A stretch of 52,327 nt of DNA from Amanita rubescens. Its lineage: Eukaryota; Basidiomycota; Agaricomycetes; Agaricales; Amanitaceae. The notes beneath the pieces were generated by a model. That model ran no database searches. It saw only the letters and a list, made by a program, of their open reading frames with translations, and was not told where the DNA came from. Both the position numbers and the translations under genes were made by a program. Where the stretch lies: contig WION01000368.1 in assembly GCA_015039365.1 (NCBI GenBank), positions 1-52,327 of the forward strand, written 5' to 3'. Numbering within the stretch: position 1 is the first letter of the stretch; each line of letters begins with the position of its first letter. This document shows, in pieces, positions 31,256 through 42,528 of the stretch.

Positions 31256-33310
31256 CTCTAGTCCCAGAAGTTTATCCCCAAGTCCTCGCACTTCCAATTG
31301 CCCGTCGCCCACTATTTTCAGGCTTTTACGAAGCGGCCGTGCTGCGATGATGAAACGCGGCCAACCCTATCTCGGCGCTTCCCTTCTCAAGGATGAAAAC
31401 AAGGACGCGGAATCAGGTTCACCAAGTCGGAGTGTTTGCCCCGTCCTCGCGTGAACCAGACGGCGCACCGGGTGAAAACAGGAAGAGGGCTTGACGGTAG
31501 TTTTACAGAAGGATCAGGATTACGGAGCTCGTGCAGCCAGGCGGACCCCCGAGCATGGCAGATGTCCAGATTGAGCCAGAGTCGACAACGTCACATGGAA
31601 AATCCCAGCTGCCAACACCACCCGCCTCACCTTCCCCGGAAAGTCAAAAGCTGGAACATTTTTCCTGGTATGTTCAACAAAAATCATTACCCAGGTCATC
31701 ATCTTACTCCCGCTTACACAGGTCCCGTTCAGACGTCCTTCTTGTTACAATCACACCGTCTCCGTCGTCAGCGTCGAGAATCTAGTCACTCAACCGTACA
31801 ACAAAGATGACCAGTACATTCGCGCCTTCATGTCAGAAATCGTGTCGGTTTTCAAGGATATCGCCCAATTGAACCCGTTATTCCGTGACCAGATTACCAA
31901 CTTTTCCATCAATCAGGTCGCGTCAAACGTTTTCGACGAGCCCGACAAGCTGGCCGATTTCGCCGCCGCAGTCTCTACAGGCGAAGTCCAGGAGTTACAG
32001 GATGTACTTGAATCCCTCATAGTTGACGATCGTCTCCGAAAAGCCCTTCTCGTCCTCAAAAAAGAGCTTATCAACGCTCAGCTGCAGAGCAAGCTCAGTA
32101 GGGACGTTGATAGCAAGATTGCAAAGAGACAACGCGAGTATTACCTCATGGAGCAACTCAAAGGGATCAAGAAAGAACTCGGCATGGAAAGCGACGGAAA
32201 AGACAAACTAATCGAAAAATTCAAAGAACGTGCTGCAGCGCTCAGAATTCCAGAAGCCGTTCGAAAAGTATTCGATGAAGAAATCGCCAAACTAGCCAGC
32301 CTCGAACCCGCAGCGAGTGAAGCCAACGTGACTACCACGACTGGTTGACTCAGATACTCTGGGGCCGTCACTCGCCAAAATATCAACATCAAACACGCGC
32401 AAAAAGTGCTTGATTCAGACCATTACAGTCTGGAAGACGTTAAATCACGGATACTTGAATTTTTGGCTGTAGGCAAGTTGAAGGGAACGTTGCAGGGGAA
32501 GATTATATGTTTCGTCGGGCCTCCGGGTGTCGCAATTTTTCAGGTTTAGCGTGGGAGGATCGATGGATGGAGATCAAGGGACATCGGAGGACGTACGTCG
32601 GCGCATTGCCATCCAGACGCTCAAGCGGGTTGGAATGGAGAACCCCCTTGTGTTGATTGACGAGGTGGATAATATTGGTCGAGGGATTAACGGCGATCCC
32701 TTGTTGGAGATGTTGGACCTGGAGCAAAACAATAACTCTTCGGATCATTAGTACGTCTTTTTTCTTTCTCGGTTGGGCCTTGCACTTATGAACGTCTTTT
32801 ATAGTATGGACGTCCCAGTTGACCTTTCCCGCATGTTGTTCGTCTGCACTGCCAACAATCTCGACACCATCCCTGCACCGCTGCTAGACCGAATGGAGGT
32901 GCTCGAAGCGTCTGGCTACGTTTCGAAAGAAAAGTCTATCATCGCTTCCAAGTATCTCGGCCCCCAAGTGAACAGCTTGAATCCGGGGTTGTCGACATTC
33001 TCATCAAATACTACTGCAGGGAGAGCGGCGTCAGGAACTTGGAGAAACACATTGACAAGGTTAGCATCTATGATTTCCAACTCGCGAGATCTTGTTGAAC
33101 GTTCTTGGTAGATCCATCGCAAAGTTGCTTTGAAGGTTGTTCAAGATTTAGGTGAAGAAGAGCTCCCGGAGCCGCAAACTCTGAATGCATCATCTGATCC
33201 TTTGGTCGATGATCAAGTGCAGGGTGAGGCTCGGGCGGACGAGATGAAACCTGCAGAACCAGTGGATGAAGAACCGGGAAAAGAGGTAGATGGGACAGAG
33301 AATGGTGAGG
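31256..33310 (+). pseudogene. Mitochondrial Lon protease (Pim1) pseudogene
   Basis: Lon landmarks occur in order with frame changes: [25 protein letters not shown] joined by a deletion to [17 protein letters not shown], then an open stretch (31830-32348) [18 protein letters not shown] through [19 protein letters not shown] and [17 protein letters not shown] to a TGA. After that come [22 protein letters not shown] and [12 protein letters not shown]. The Walker A continuation (GKTSxxKS and about 15 more residues) is deleted, and the sequence resumes at QFFRFSVGG. Walker B VLIDEVDNIG and [17 protein letters not shown] remain. The Ser-Lys protease domain is absent. No active ATPase or protease could be made. 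Confidence 0.9.
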
Positions 33311-33429
33311 GCGACAAGGAAACAACGTGCTACGGTGAGCATCTGTCCTCCATGGATATTAACATTACTAATAGCGAAGCAGAATTTATATTTAACGGGT
33401 CTAGTCTCACCTATTCCCCATAGGAAGCT

Positions 33430-34955
33430 CCGCTTTGCGGGCCTACGCTCCATATATTCTACTTCCACATCCTTCCGTCCATTTGCGCCTCATGCCAGTG
33501 GCCGACCACGTCACCGGCATCATGGGACATCCCGATGCCAGCTAGAAAGAGGGCGTGCCAAAGATGCCTGCTGAAGCGCGAGCAAGTCTGCGAAAGCGCA
33601 GCAGTGGGCCAAATGACGATAACAAGCGCAAACAACCTCCAAGTTTCTACTCTCTGCTTCGACTCTTTGCTTCGCTGTAACAATTCTCACACTGCTAGAC
33701 ACGCCGTCTTAACTCTCAATCCCTGCCGGCTCTCATGATCAACTTTCCTTCTGCATCATTTCATTTTCGACGCACGACGCAAAGCGTCGCTTATCCATCT
33801 CTATGCGACGCCGACTCTCGTAAACCCAACTGCGAGCGTCTACGCTTGGATTCTCGCATTGCCGTCATGGTTGTCACATTACTTTGCTACCACGCTTGTC
33901 CAGTGCTATTTCTACTCCATTCTACATCGCACTGGTTCTCGAACTCACGCAGTAGGCTTGAAGTACAACGCCACTTCGTTTACACTTGTTTCTACACCCT
34001 GCCGAGGCTCCTGTCGTCTGCTTGTTTCTACCCTGTCCAAGATGCTTAAATTACATTCTCGTTCGTCCCGTACCTGTAGTTTACTACCACCTGTGTGTCT
34101 GCTTTTGCTTTTGCACTTTCAAACCTTTGACCACTTTTCAAAGTGGCGAAAGCTCGATAATAACTGTAAATGTGAAAAAAAAAAGTAGTAAAAATGACTT
34201 TACAAAGAACGAAGACCTCACTTTTAAAAGGATCCCCTCTTGCCATGTTGGCCCCTTTCGAAAGGAGCCAAAGCCCGAGTTGACAAATTACTGTTGGAGC
34301 TGTTTAGGCAGAGGCTCAGGTGTACTAGGAACGTAATAGTTACTCGTACTAGCACTGATGCTGTCAGTGGCCCATGGACACGCGAAATTGCAACGTCAGA
34401 CGCAAAGTGCCAACGTATCGACGTACTATATTGCTTTCGCCCAGCAGACCAACGAACCGCTCCCTCTTTGAGATTACATATTTAAGGCAACCAACGTGAC
34501 AGCGTTTGAATCAAACATACCGCGAGCGGTACTGCGTCGTATTGAATGTCCGTTATCCACCTGTTAGGATAGCGCTAACATATTTGTGAATCCTTGCCTC
34601 GTAATAAAGACAACCAAAAGTTTGCATTTGGCTGTCGATAGTACATCATCGTCAAAAGGCATCAACAAAACGGCGGGAATCTCGCAACTGCTCGCAGCTC
34701 GTTATGCGAGCTATCACAGTCTCATTCAGGGATGCGGCGCAGTCAAAAGTTAGTCTGCATATCTGTCGACGCTGTGTTATGCTCAAGCTTTTCAGAGCGC
34801 AGAAGGGCGCTTATCATAGACAATACACATTTAAAATGACAACGAGATGAAGTGTACAGGGAGAGCATGCAAGCTACAGAAGCAGAATAAGGAGGAGTTG
34901 AAATGTAGAACAACGGGATGATAAAGGAGAAGGTCAAGCCTACTTTACACATGCA
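33430..34955. other. Intergenic stretch without a recognised gene
   Basis: A short frame at 33535-33738 contains RKRACQRC, but it is too short and isolated to call a zinc finger. No repeats or tRNA were recognised. Confidence 0.4.
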
Positions 34956-34958
34956 CGG

Positions 34959-35576
34959 CTATTCCGCAAGAGTCTTAAAATTGTAGTTACACGCACCTTC
35001 ATTGAGTATCACATTTTTGACTTCCTGAAAAATAGCCTGAATTCGAGCTGCCCCCTCAGCAGTTGTCAAGTCCAAATCCCAACGCGCCCTAGGCGCGACA
35101 TAAATAACACGGTTTGGAGAGTTTTGTATCACCGCAGGTGTGATTCGGTTACCGTCGTCCTTGTTGAGCTCATACTTGCATATTATGTAACCGAATGCGC
35201 TTAGGCCAGTGAAAATCGTTGGGGTAGCGTCATAGAAATGGACAAATCGTTGTCGCATTTGTGTATCAGCCTCCCCTCGAGCCGAAAGCGAATCAGTAGT
35301 TGCGAGTGCCAGTTTAATCTCCACGAACATCTTCTGATGCACAATCTTGAAGAGGACACCAAAATCGACCGCTTCTCTAGTTCTTAGGTGGTCGGGCCTG
35401 GTGGCGACAAGTGTCAACCTCTAGTTTCGAACTCGTGGGTATGATTTTCCTACCTGGCCTTCGTCGATGGGGAAGTACTTAGTCAGAAGCACGTTCCAAG
35501 CACCATACCATTCATTTTCGTCGGTTGTTTCGGGAGGAATATCAAGGAATTCGTCGAGTACAGCTTGGGGTAACAT
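34959..35576 (-). CDS. Agaricomycete family protein, PD-(D/E)XK nuclease-like pattern
   Basis: Exon 1 (from ATG 35576, MLPQAVLDEFLDIPPETTDE, EWYGAWNVLLTKYFPIDEG) joins a second exon ending at 34959 if a very short 33-nt intron (GTAGGA...ACTAG, about 35418-35450) is removed; the joined frame reads EGQRLTLVATRPDHLRTRE. The second exon has AVDFGVLFKIV followed by KMFVEIKLALA, an Asp...Glu-x-Lys arrangement typical of PD-(D/E)XK folds, then AGEADTQ-like RGEADTQMRQRF, FTGLSAFG and a closing helix RARWDLDLTTAEG. I know this as a recurrent mushroom family without assigned function; nuclease activity is a structural guess. The frame is open upstream of 35576, so a longer N-terminus is possible. Confidence 0.55.
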
Positions 35577-35738
35577 TGCGAGATGGGGAGGTAAACGAGG
35601 CTGGGAGGATGTGTTTGAAGTGAGTGGCACAATTGAATCATCGACGTGCCGATGACAGGCTGTAAATATTGATAAATATTGACTCGGAACTTCCCTGCCG
35701 ATGATCCGTTTGGAACCTCTCCCACAAAGTACTACTAC

Positions 35739-36677
35739 TGGGGGTGGGCAATTCTCGGTTACGCGCGGGAGGCGTGACATCACGCGTGTGACTGATTCTG
35801 TCACAAATCTTGACCCATTCGTAAATTGCTGCATCTTGCATGCTGTAGCTTCAAATAATGTTCCACATTGAACTATATAATCATAATAAAGTATATGCAC
35901 CTATTATATGATATATGTGAGCTAAAGAAAGGGTTCTGACTATGTTCTAACCTTGGGATGGCAATTCCGCATATCTGTGACACATGTAACGTAGTTGTGA
36001 CATGCGCACCATGTCCTGATAATATGCTGCACAACACTCTAGTGCATTGTATTAAAGTAGAAATGGGCCAGCATACACTATATAAATAGCCTTATGCATC
36101 GGATAATAGATAATATACTCCCATGACATGTCAATGACCGAATTTCCTGTATATCAGGGGCTCATCTTGCAAGGAATAGATCTCAGTAGGATTACATCAG
36201 ATCAAGTTGGTGTAAGGGGGAAAGTTGCACCATTTTTAATGCGCTACAACTTGTACTGAACAGATTCTTGAAATTCCTATCCTAATGACCTCAAATGCAC
36301 CTCAAAAGGGCCAGTTTTAGGTATTAGAATAGGAATTTTAAAATTTTGTTCAGTAGAAGTCATAGAGAATAGAAAATGGCGAAACTTTCCCCCTTACACC
36401 AACCTAATCTGATGTAATCCTACTGAGATCTATTCCTTGCGAGATTAGCCCCTTGATTTGGCAGGGGGTTTGACCATTGGCAGGTCATGATAGCATATGG
36501 CTTATGCTCTTATGGACAGGTCTATTCATATAGTATGTTCTAACCTATTTATGCTCTAATACAAGGTGATAGAGTGTTGTGCAGAGTATAAAGCCACTGG
36601 GTCAATGTTTCAAGACGTCACGCACATGTCACACGCGTGTGACTCGTGTCACGCATATACGGAATTGCCCACCCCCA
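35739..36677. mobile_element. 939-bp foldback MITE with 7-bp target duplication
   Basis: The element begins TGGGGGTGGGCAATTC and ends with its exact complement. Imperfect complementarity continues inward for more than 60 bp (GTCACACGCGTGTGAC-like sequence, then CTGCACAACACTCTA and its complement). CTACTAC flanks both ends (35732-35738 and 36678-36684). The unfilled site GTACTACTACAAGC is preserved in the paralogous fragment at about 37294-37307. It has no coding capacity, so it must be moved by a transposase encoded elsewhere. A target duplication of 7-8 bp and GC-rich ends would suit a hAT-like family; this is inference. Confidence 0.85.
36156..36453. mobile_element. Nested 298-bp inverted-repeat element inside the MITE
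   Basis: Two arms of about 80 bp (from AGGGGCTCATCTTGCAAGG at the left and its near-complement at the right) enclose a 135-bp AT-rich centre. Arms differ at only a few positions. No clear target duplication was identified, so it may be a second insertion or the core of the outer element. Confidence 0.65.
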
Positions 36678-37011
36678 CTACTACAAGCGTGACGCCGGTG
36701 CCAGTTTATCCACGACGGCGTCCCACGTAGTAGAAACCATGCCGAAAGAGGGTCATCCATACTCCGTCATCGCGTGGTACGCTTGGATCTCCCCGTGGCT
36801 GTTAGGCGAATCCTCCTCGCCTGCACGTTTCATGGGTCCTTTGGTCCAGATACAAACCGACTCGTTGTGGGCCACAACGCTTCTTTCGATTGCGCCCGCA
36901 CCGAAAGCGAATACTCCCTTGCTGGTCATGCGACGGACACTTCATCTCCTCAAACGCCCTCCAGGCCAAGAAGCTCTCCAACCTGCTCTTCAGCCAAAAC
37001 CGATCTTGAAA

Positions 37012-39190
37012 CATGCGCCCGGAAATCTCGGAGTTCAACTGCTTTCTCCAGCTTTGTGCGCCCAACTTTTTCCACCATCAAGCTTTTCTTCACCGCGTCG
37101 AATCTCTCGCGACCATCTTGCAACTCACTCACTCGACCCTTTTTCTCTCCCTTCGACCTCATTTTCTCTCCCTTCAACTCACTTCCAGAACAATTCCACC
37201 GCATCGGTCTCGCCACAGCTTCTCCTTACCGCGACCTCGCAAACGCCTCTCTTCCTCCCCTCCCAGACACATCCGAATGGAACCTCTCCAACAAAGTACT
37301 ACTACAAGCACGCCGGCGGCGCCAGTTTCAGCGGGCCCGTCCCCTTTCCTATCCACGACGGCATCCCGGAATCCTGCTTGTTTTTGATGTAGAAATCATG
37401 CCGAAAGTGGGTCGTCCATACGCCATAGCCGACTCTTCCAGTGCGTGGTCCGAAGGATCCGTGGTTGGCACAGTTGGATTCAAGGACGTTGAAAAGGCGG
37501 GAAAATCGAAGGGCGTGGTGAGTAGTACTTTTTTCGTTGCTGTCTTTTTTCTTTGCTCAAGTTACGTTAAGGTTCCCGTATTGTCCCCTTACTGCTCAAA
37601 CTGGCGTATAATGGCGATCAAGGGCTGGAATTACGTCGAAAAGTGGGCAAACTGCGTACCGCTCGCGGTCAGAAGTCAGATCCTTGGTCAGCGCCACGCA
37701 AAGTACTGTTAGCCTCGGGCGAGATGACGTCTAACGATAACGACCTAGCGATGGCGTTATCGTCTGGTTCAAAGGACCTGGACGACCGAATACAGGAACT
37801 TGCAACTCGCATGATGGAAGAGGCTAGGAAGAATCCTGAATCTGTCATTGTTCAAGATCCGTGGTTCTCTCAACTAGATTGGAGCCCAAAGAAAAGACAA
37901 AACAGAGGGAGCAGGAGAAGCCGAAAGCGCCCTCCATTTAATGGTACTGGGACTTGACGAAACCCATTCCTGGTATGATCGATCTCACCCCTCGAAACCG
38001 AATTGCACCGCTCCTGTTCAAGTTGGCGTGGAGATGCTACCCTTTGTTTCATTCGAGAGAATACGGTTGGATATACCGTGTTCCTTCCATCTCGGAAACT
38101 TCCAAACGAATCGTCTCTGACGTTCTCCAACCCTGCCGACTCGACTCTCTCCGATCTAGTTGTTTTTCAAGTTGCCTCATAAAGATGGTGAAAAAGCAAA
38201 CGTGGGGTCTCCCCTTGGCAAGACGTTCGTCAAGTATATGGTGGAATGGGACGGGCAAAGATACTCGGCCTGTCCCGCGACCAAACCAACGTATTCAACT
38301 ATTCGAGGATTTATGGGGGTGGCATGAAATATGCCGTTCTGCTCCTCCAAGCCAACGCCGGAATGTCGACGGAAGCTAAAAAACTCGCTGAAAATCTGTA
38401 CGCTTCCGCAAAGGGCCGCAACGCTCACCGATCCAGCATATTTGATCGAAACTTTTGGTTCGGAGGATCCGAGAGCTTCGTGTTCAACAAGCTCGAAGAG
38501 ATTGTGAATTCAGAGAAGCCAAGGACGCCTGCGTTGGGATGCGGCGTGATGTACGTGTTGAGCAAGGAGTACTTCCCGAACGAACTCGGATCAGATTATA
38601 TGCCTTCGAGAATCAACTGGATCGTCCAGTCCTCGGGTGTGGATCACCTCGACATGTTGATCGTATCGATTGTATCTCATCAAGCGGTACCATATCCGAG
38701 CAAGATACCTCATCTCGGTGCACGACAAACTGCGGTACCTCGTCAAAGAAGAAGACAAGTACCGCGCTGTGCTCGCGTTGATCTGTGGACGAGAACGATG
38801 TTTGTATACATGTATGCTCGGTATGGACGATTTACCACAGGGCGTCACGTTTTTTTCGGCGGTGGATGTGGATAGGTGTTTGAGAAAGGAAGTGGATATG
38901 GAGTGTGACACCTAGTCAGCCGGTGCCTATTCTGCCTGGCGAGTCTCTAAATATCGAGAGTGCGTTGGAAAAGACGAGAGAAAGTTTGGGAGAGGAACAC
39001 GGAACTGAGACCACCGGATTGTATGGTTCATCGAGCAAACACGGCGGCGTTCTTGAAAGCACAGGATTTTGGAGCGGTCAAGGGGCTTGCGCAGAAAGCT
39101 CACGGTGTCAAGTCGTGGTGTTCTGGGGTCATTGCGACAAAGTCCCCGCCTGGAAAATCAAGGATAAGTTCGGTGGCATTACATAACTGG
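37012..39190 (+). pseudogene. DNA polymerase gamma (Mip1) pseudogene with dead catalytic motifs
   Basis: Pieces in order: EQFHRIGLATASPYRDLA, LPPLPDTSEW, TKYYYKHAGGASFSGPVPF, FDVEIMPKVGRPYA (ExoI), a gap, a spacer (37720-37960), YWDLTKPIPGMIDLTPRNR, YPLFHSREYGWIYRVP, a large deletion that removes polymerase motif A, ILGLSRDQTNVFNYSRIYGGG (motif B), NRKFWFGG-like NFWFGGSESFVFNKLEE, SDYMPSRINWIVQSSGVDH, and RYLISVHDKLRYLVKEED (motif C). The motif B lysine (RxxxK) is Asn, and the HDE glutamate of motif C is Lys. Frames shift many times. It cannot encode a polymerase. Confidence 0.9.
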
Positions 39191-39239
39191 TTCTCTGGAA
39201 GATTGAAGAACAGGTATGCAGTAGTTGGGTCAGCGTAGG

Positions 39240-41252
39240 ACGATGGTTTTGGCCTCGGGATGGATAACTTTCTCCTCACAGGCACGGAAGGGATGTGACT
39301 AAAGAGCCGGAGCCAGTGTTTCACCTGTTAGATCACAGCAACCAGCACTTTGGAGCATGGCGTACATATGGGTTGGTAGTCTTTAGGAGGGAAAAAGGGA
39401 CGAGAAGGTGCCTTTGGGCAATGGAAAGGGGATTTATTGGAGTGAATACGAGTTTGACGAGTATCATTATTAGTGTAATTTATGTTGATTTTTCAAAACG
39501 GGGACACGCTCCAACTCCACAAAAAGTTATTGTTATACAGTTTACAGTGCTAAGACCTAGGCAGGAACAAGTCCTTACTCGTGCCAAGCATAGCGCAGGG
39601 AGCGTTCAAGCGAAATCATTTCTCACTTAATCTTCAATACCCTTCGCAGGTGCCGTGGTTTGCGTATTTCGGCGCGCCAGCCTGTTATTCCTCGATTTGG
39701 ACCATGAAAGAAGATCGGTAGGCTGGGCTGAAGGGGTTGTTGGTAGAGGCACACGATCCGGTGTGCATCACTTAGGTAGTGGATTAGATATCATCCTTTG
39801 AAAGAGGAGCACTAGCTAGAGCAGGGAGAAGGTCGTCGTCATCTTAACCACTCTGCGCCTTGATGGGAATATATTCTGGACTGAGAGTGAGAGGATCAGT
39901 AATTTGTCGTGGACTAATGAGGTCGGTAGCAAAGGAGATACGGATAGCAGTATCTGCAAATGAAACGCGAGATACGTGTTCACGAGGAGCAGATAGAGCG
40001 GTATTTCGCAGATCTGTACCTCGACAGCGGATCTGAGTTGCGTCACTGGGTGAGGCGGAAGTAGGATCTGCAATCATGCGGGGGACGAATAATCCTGAAT
40101 GAAAAAATCTGAGTTGCGAGCGCTGATGTCTATGGAGTGTCGCTTTTCCACTCTGTTGATCGGGTGGGAGATCGCACCGATGTGTAGTTTATAAACGTTG
40201 AGGTCGCATTTGGGTCGTGGATGGGCACCGGGTGTGGATCAAGCAGCCTGAAGCCTGCGGAAGAGGGTCAGTCAAGGTATATACAGAAAGGGATGAACGC
40301 ACCTTCATAAGTGCTGGTCCCTATAGCCTGAACAGCCCCCATGCCCCTTCCTTACGTCATGTAGTCGACACGTTCACTGAGGATAACGAGAGGGAGCATT
40401 CAGACTCGGAGCCGAAAGCACGGCGATAGCGAGGTGATTTCTCCCTTGGCTTTGCCATCCGAGTCCGCATGTCGCGCCGTGGTACAGATATCTGGTGAAA
40501 GAGGGCTCAGTAGACAAGTCATAACGTTGGCAGTGATTGGTGGCGGTGGACTGGCGGGAGACCCGAATAGAAGATGGTGCTGGGGCAGCGTGGACAATTT
40601 CAATGTAGCATGTGGAAGCAGTGGTTAGTAGTCAGAGAGGATGGAGCACCGACGTAAAAACGAGCACCTATCCGTATTGTTGCAATATGTAGTTTCGAGA
40701 AAGAGCTAGGATGGCCTGAAGGTGAGACGGGTAACTAGCGTGGGACGTTGCCGAATGCGTTTGACTGGGCCTGAGAGCAACGCGGTTCCCGGGGGTCAGT
40801 GCTGCCCCGTGAATTTATAGTCTGCGCGCTCTCACCTTTGACCAGACGCAACCATTCGATTTCGCTCGTACTACCTGTGCCACACAGTATACTCCATCTC
40901 TCTGCGCGCTCTTCAAACGCATTGTTAAACGTTTCTGACCAGCTAGAGCCTGCCCACGGTCACCTGACACACCGTTATCTCACTAGTAATACGTGAGGTG
41001 CACAGGGCGGTATACTAGTAGGGCAGTAAGTCAACCACATCATCTAACTCAGGGCCACTGTTACCTCTGATCTCTTAATCCAGAGTCCAGACATCATCCA
41101 TTGCCTCAGTCAAGTCCAGTACACTTCTTGATTCAACACACACTGGCAGCAGTATCATTGAGGCTTTTTTCCATTATCTTTCCAGTGTGCATTTCCTTTT
41201 CACCACCCCCTCAATCACACAGTCTAATCTTGATCCTAGCACAACATCAGTC
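39240..41252. other. Two-kilobase stretch with no supported gene
   Basis: A minus-strand open frame at 40077-39844 starts MIADPTSASPSDATQIR and a few others of 60-80 codons exist, but none shows a family motif, intron logic or low-complexity bias typical of genes here. CT-rich sequence precedes the GTPase gene from about 41090. Confidence 0.4.
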
Positions 41253-42466
41253 ATGGCAGCCACAACTGGTGCACATTCTTTGAGTAGGCTAATTTATGTG
41301 ACACAGCATTGCTAACCCTTGAATGACACATATCAGATGCAGACTTGGATGAGACACATGTTCAAATGCTCAGGGAGCGCTATCTATGCCCACACTTTCG
41401 CATCCTTGTCATTGGGAGGGCTAATGCGGGCAAGACAACCATCCTGGAGAAGGTTTGTGGTGTAGCAAAGGGGACAAAGCCCATCATATGTGACAGGGAT
41501 GGTAAGTCAATCTCAGTTTTGTGCTTCCAAGTTTGACTGCTGAGTTTCTTGCAGGTAATCAACTTGAACAGTCTGTGATTCATTTGATGCCATCAGTTGA
41601 GGTGAGTCAGATAATGATGTATGGATGTACCCACTCACATGCAATGATAACAGAGAGGCCTGCATGATATTGAACATCAAATTACATACCCTGGAAGTAA
41701 CTTTATCTTCCATGACTCTAAGGGTTTTGAATGTGGTTCAAATGAGGAATTGGAGATTGCTTGGAACTTCATTGAAAAGAAGTCTGCAGAAACTGAGCTG
41801 AAAAGCCAGCTGCATGCAATTTGGTATCTTGCTTCTATCCCTTTACAGTACTGGCTGACCTGGCTTCCTCTAGGTACTGTATACCCATGGACAGCCCTCG
41901 TCCCATTCTACCTGCAGAACTTGAATTCTTCAATAAAGGGACAGGCAGAGGTAAGTCCTAATGAATTCATATCTCATCTTGTAACTTGTTGGTTTTGGAG
42001 AGATTGTTACCTTAACTATTGTTGCCTCCTTTCCATTGGCCAACTTGCCACAAAATCTACTAGTACTGACTAGTAAATATTTCCTTTACAGTTCCCTTGG
42101 TGGTTATATTCACTAAATTTGATGGTCAAATAGCCAGTGAATATGTCAACTTGACTGATGCAAAGGATGAAGATAAGTGGGAGAGAGCCAGGGAAATTGC
42201 TGAAATCACTTTTCAGAAGTTTATCTTCCTAAAGTTTTGGATGCCAAATATCCTCCCAAGGCATATGTGCGATTGGAAGGTGAGAATGATGAGGATTTCT
42301 TCCTAAAATGGGAGTAATGTTGTTTCATAGACATGGATTTACCAGAGAAGAATTGTGCTGAATTAACTCAGCAAACTGCTGATGCAATAGATGATGACAG
42401 CATACATCAGCTGTTTGTTTCAACACAGATGAATAATCTTGACCTTTGTGTTAAATCTGCACTTCA
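41253..42466 (+). CDS. P-loop GTPase-family protein, N-terminal part
   Basis: Exons 41253-41283, 41337-41501, 41555-41601, 41654-41823, 41874-41950, 42092-42279 and 42331-42466, introns of 50-53 nt apart from one of 141 nt. G1 is VIGRANAGKTT, G3 HDSKGFE and G4 VVIFTKFD, the signature of a large AIG1/TrmE-like family expanded in mushrooms. Downstream pieces (VYLPKVLDAKYPPKAYVRL and LFVSTQMNNLDLC) are also family features. A one-base shift near 42216 separates VYLPKVL from the G4 exon, and the step from 42466 to the next coding stretch meets a TGA. Either the gene is slightly damaged, the assembly has errors, or the following array begins a separate gene. Confidence 0.72.
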
Positions 42467-42528
42467 GTGAGGGTCACATTCAAATTGTCACTTACTAACA
42501 TTGACATTGTTCAGACAAGTTCTGAAAT

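Larger units (their letters stand above)
35690..37011 (+). pseudogene. DNA polymerase gamma (Mip1) exonuclease fragment, split by a MITE
   Basis: Before the MITE, 35711-35731 carries the sequence for GTSPTKYYYK-type residues. After the MITE the match continues (36685-): hDGVP-like bases, VVETMPKEGHPYSV, AWYAWISPWLLGES, then in another frame RLVVGHNASFDCARTE and EYSLAG. These are the ExoI and ExoII regions of mitochondrial DNA polymerase gamma. Frames are broken and the fragment stops where a second copy begins. Confidence 0.75.

Noticed and set aside
33535..33738. Possible Zn2Cys6-like start RKRACQRC
   Set aside because: Only two of the six required cysteines are suitably placed and no continuing exon was found.
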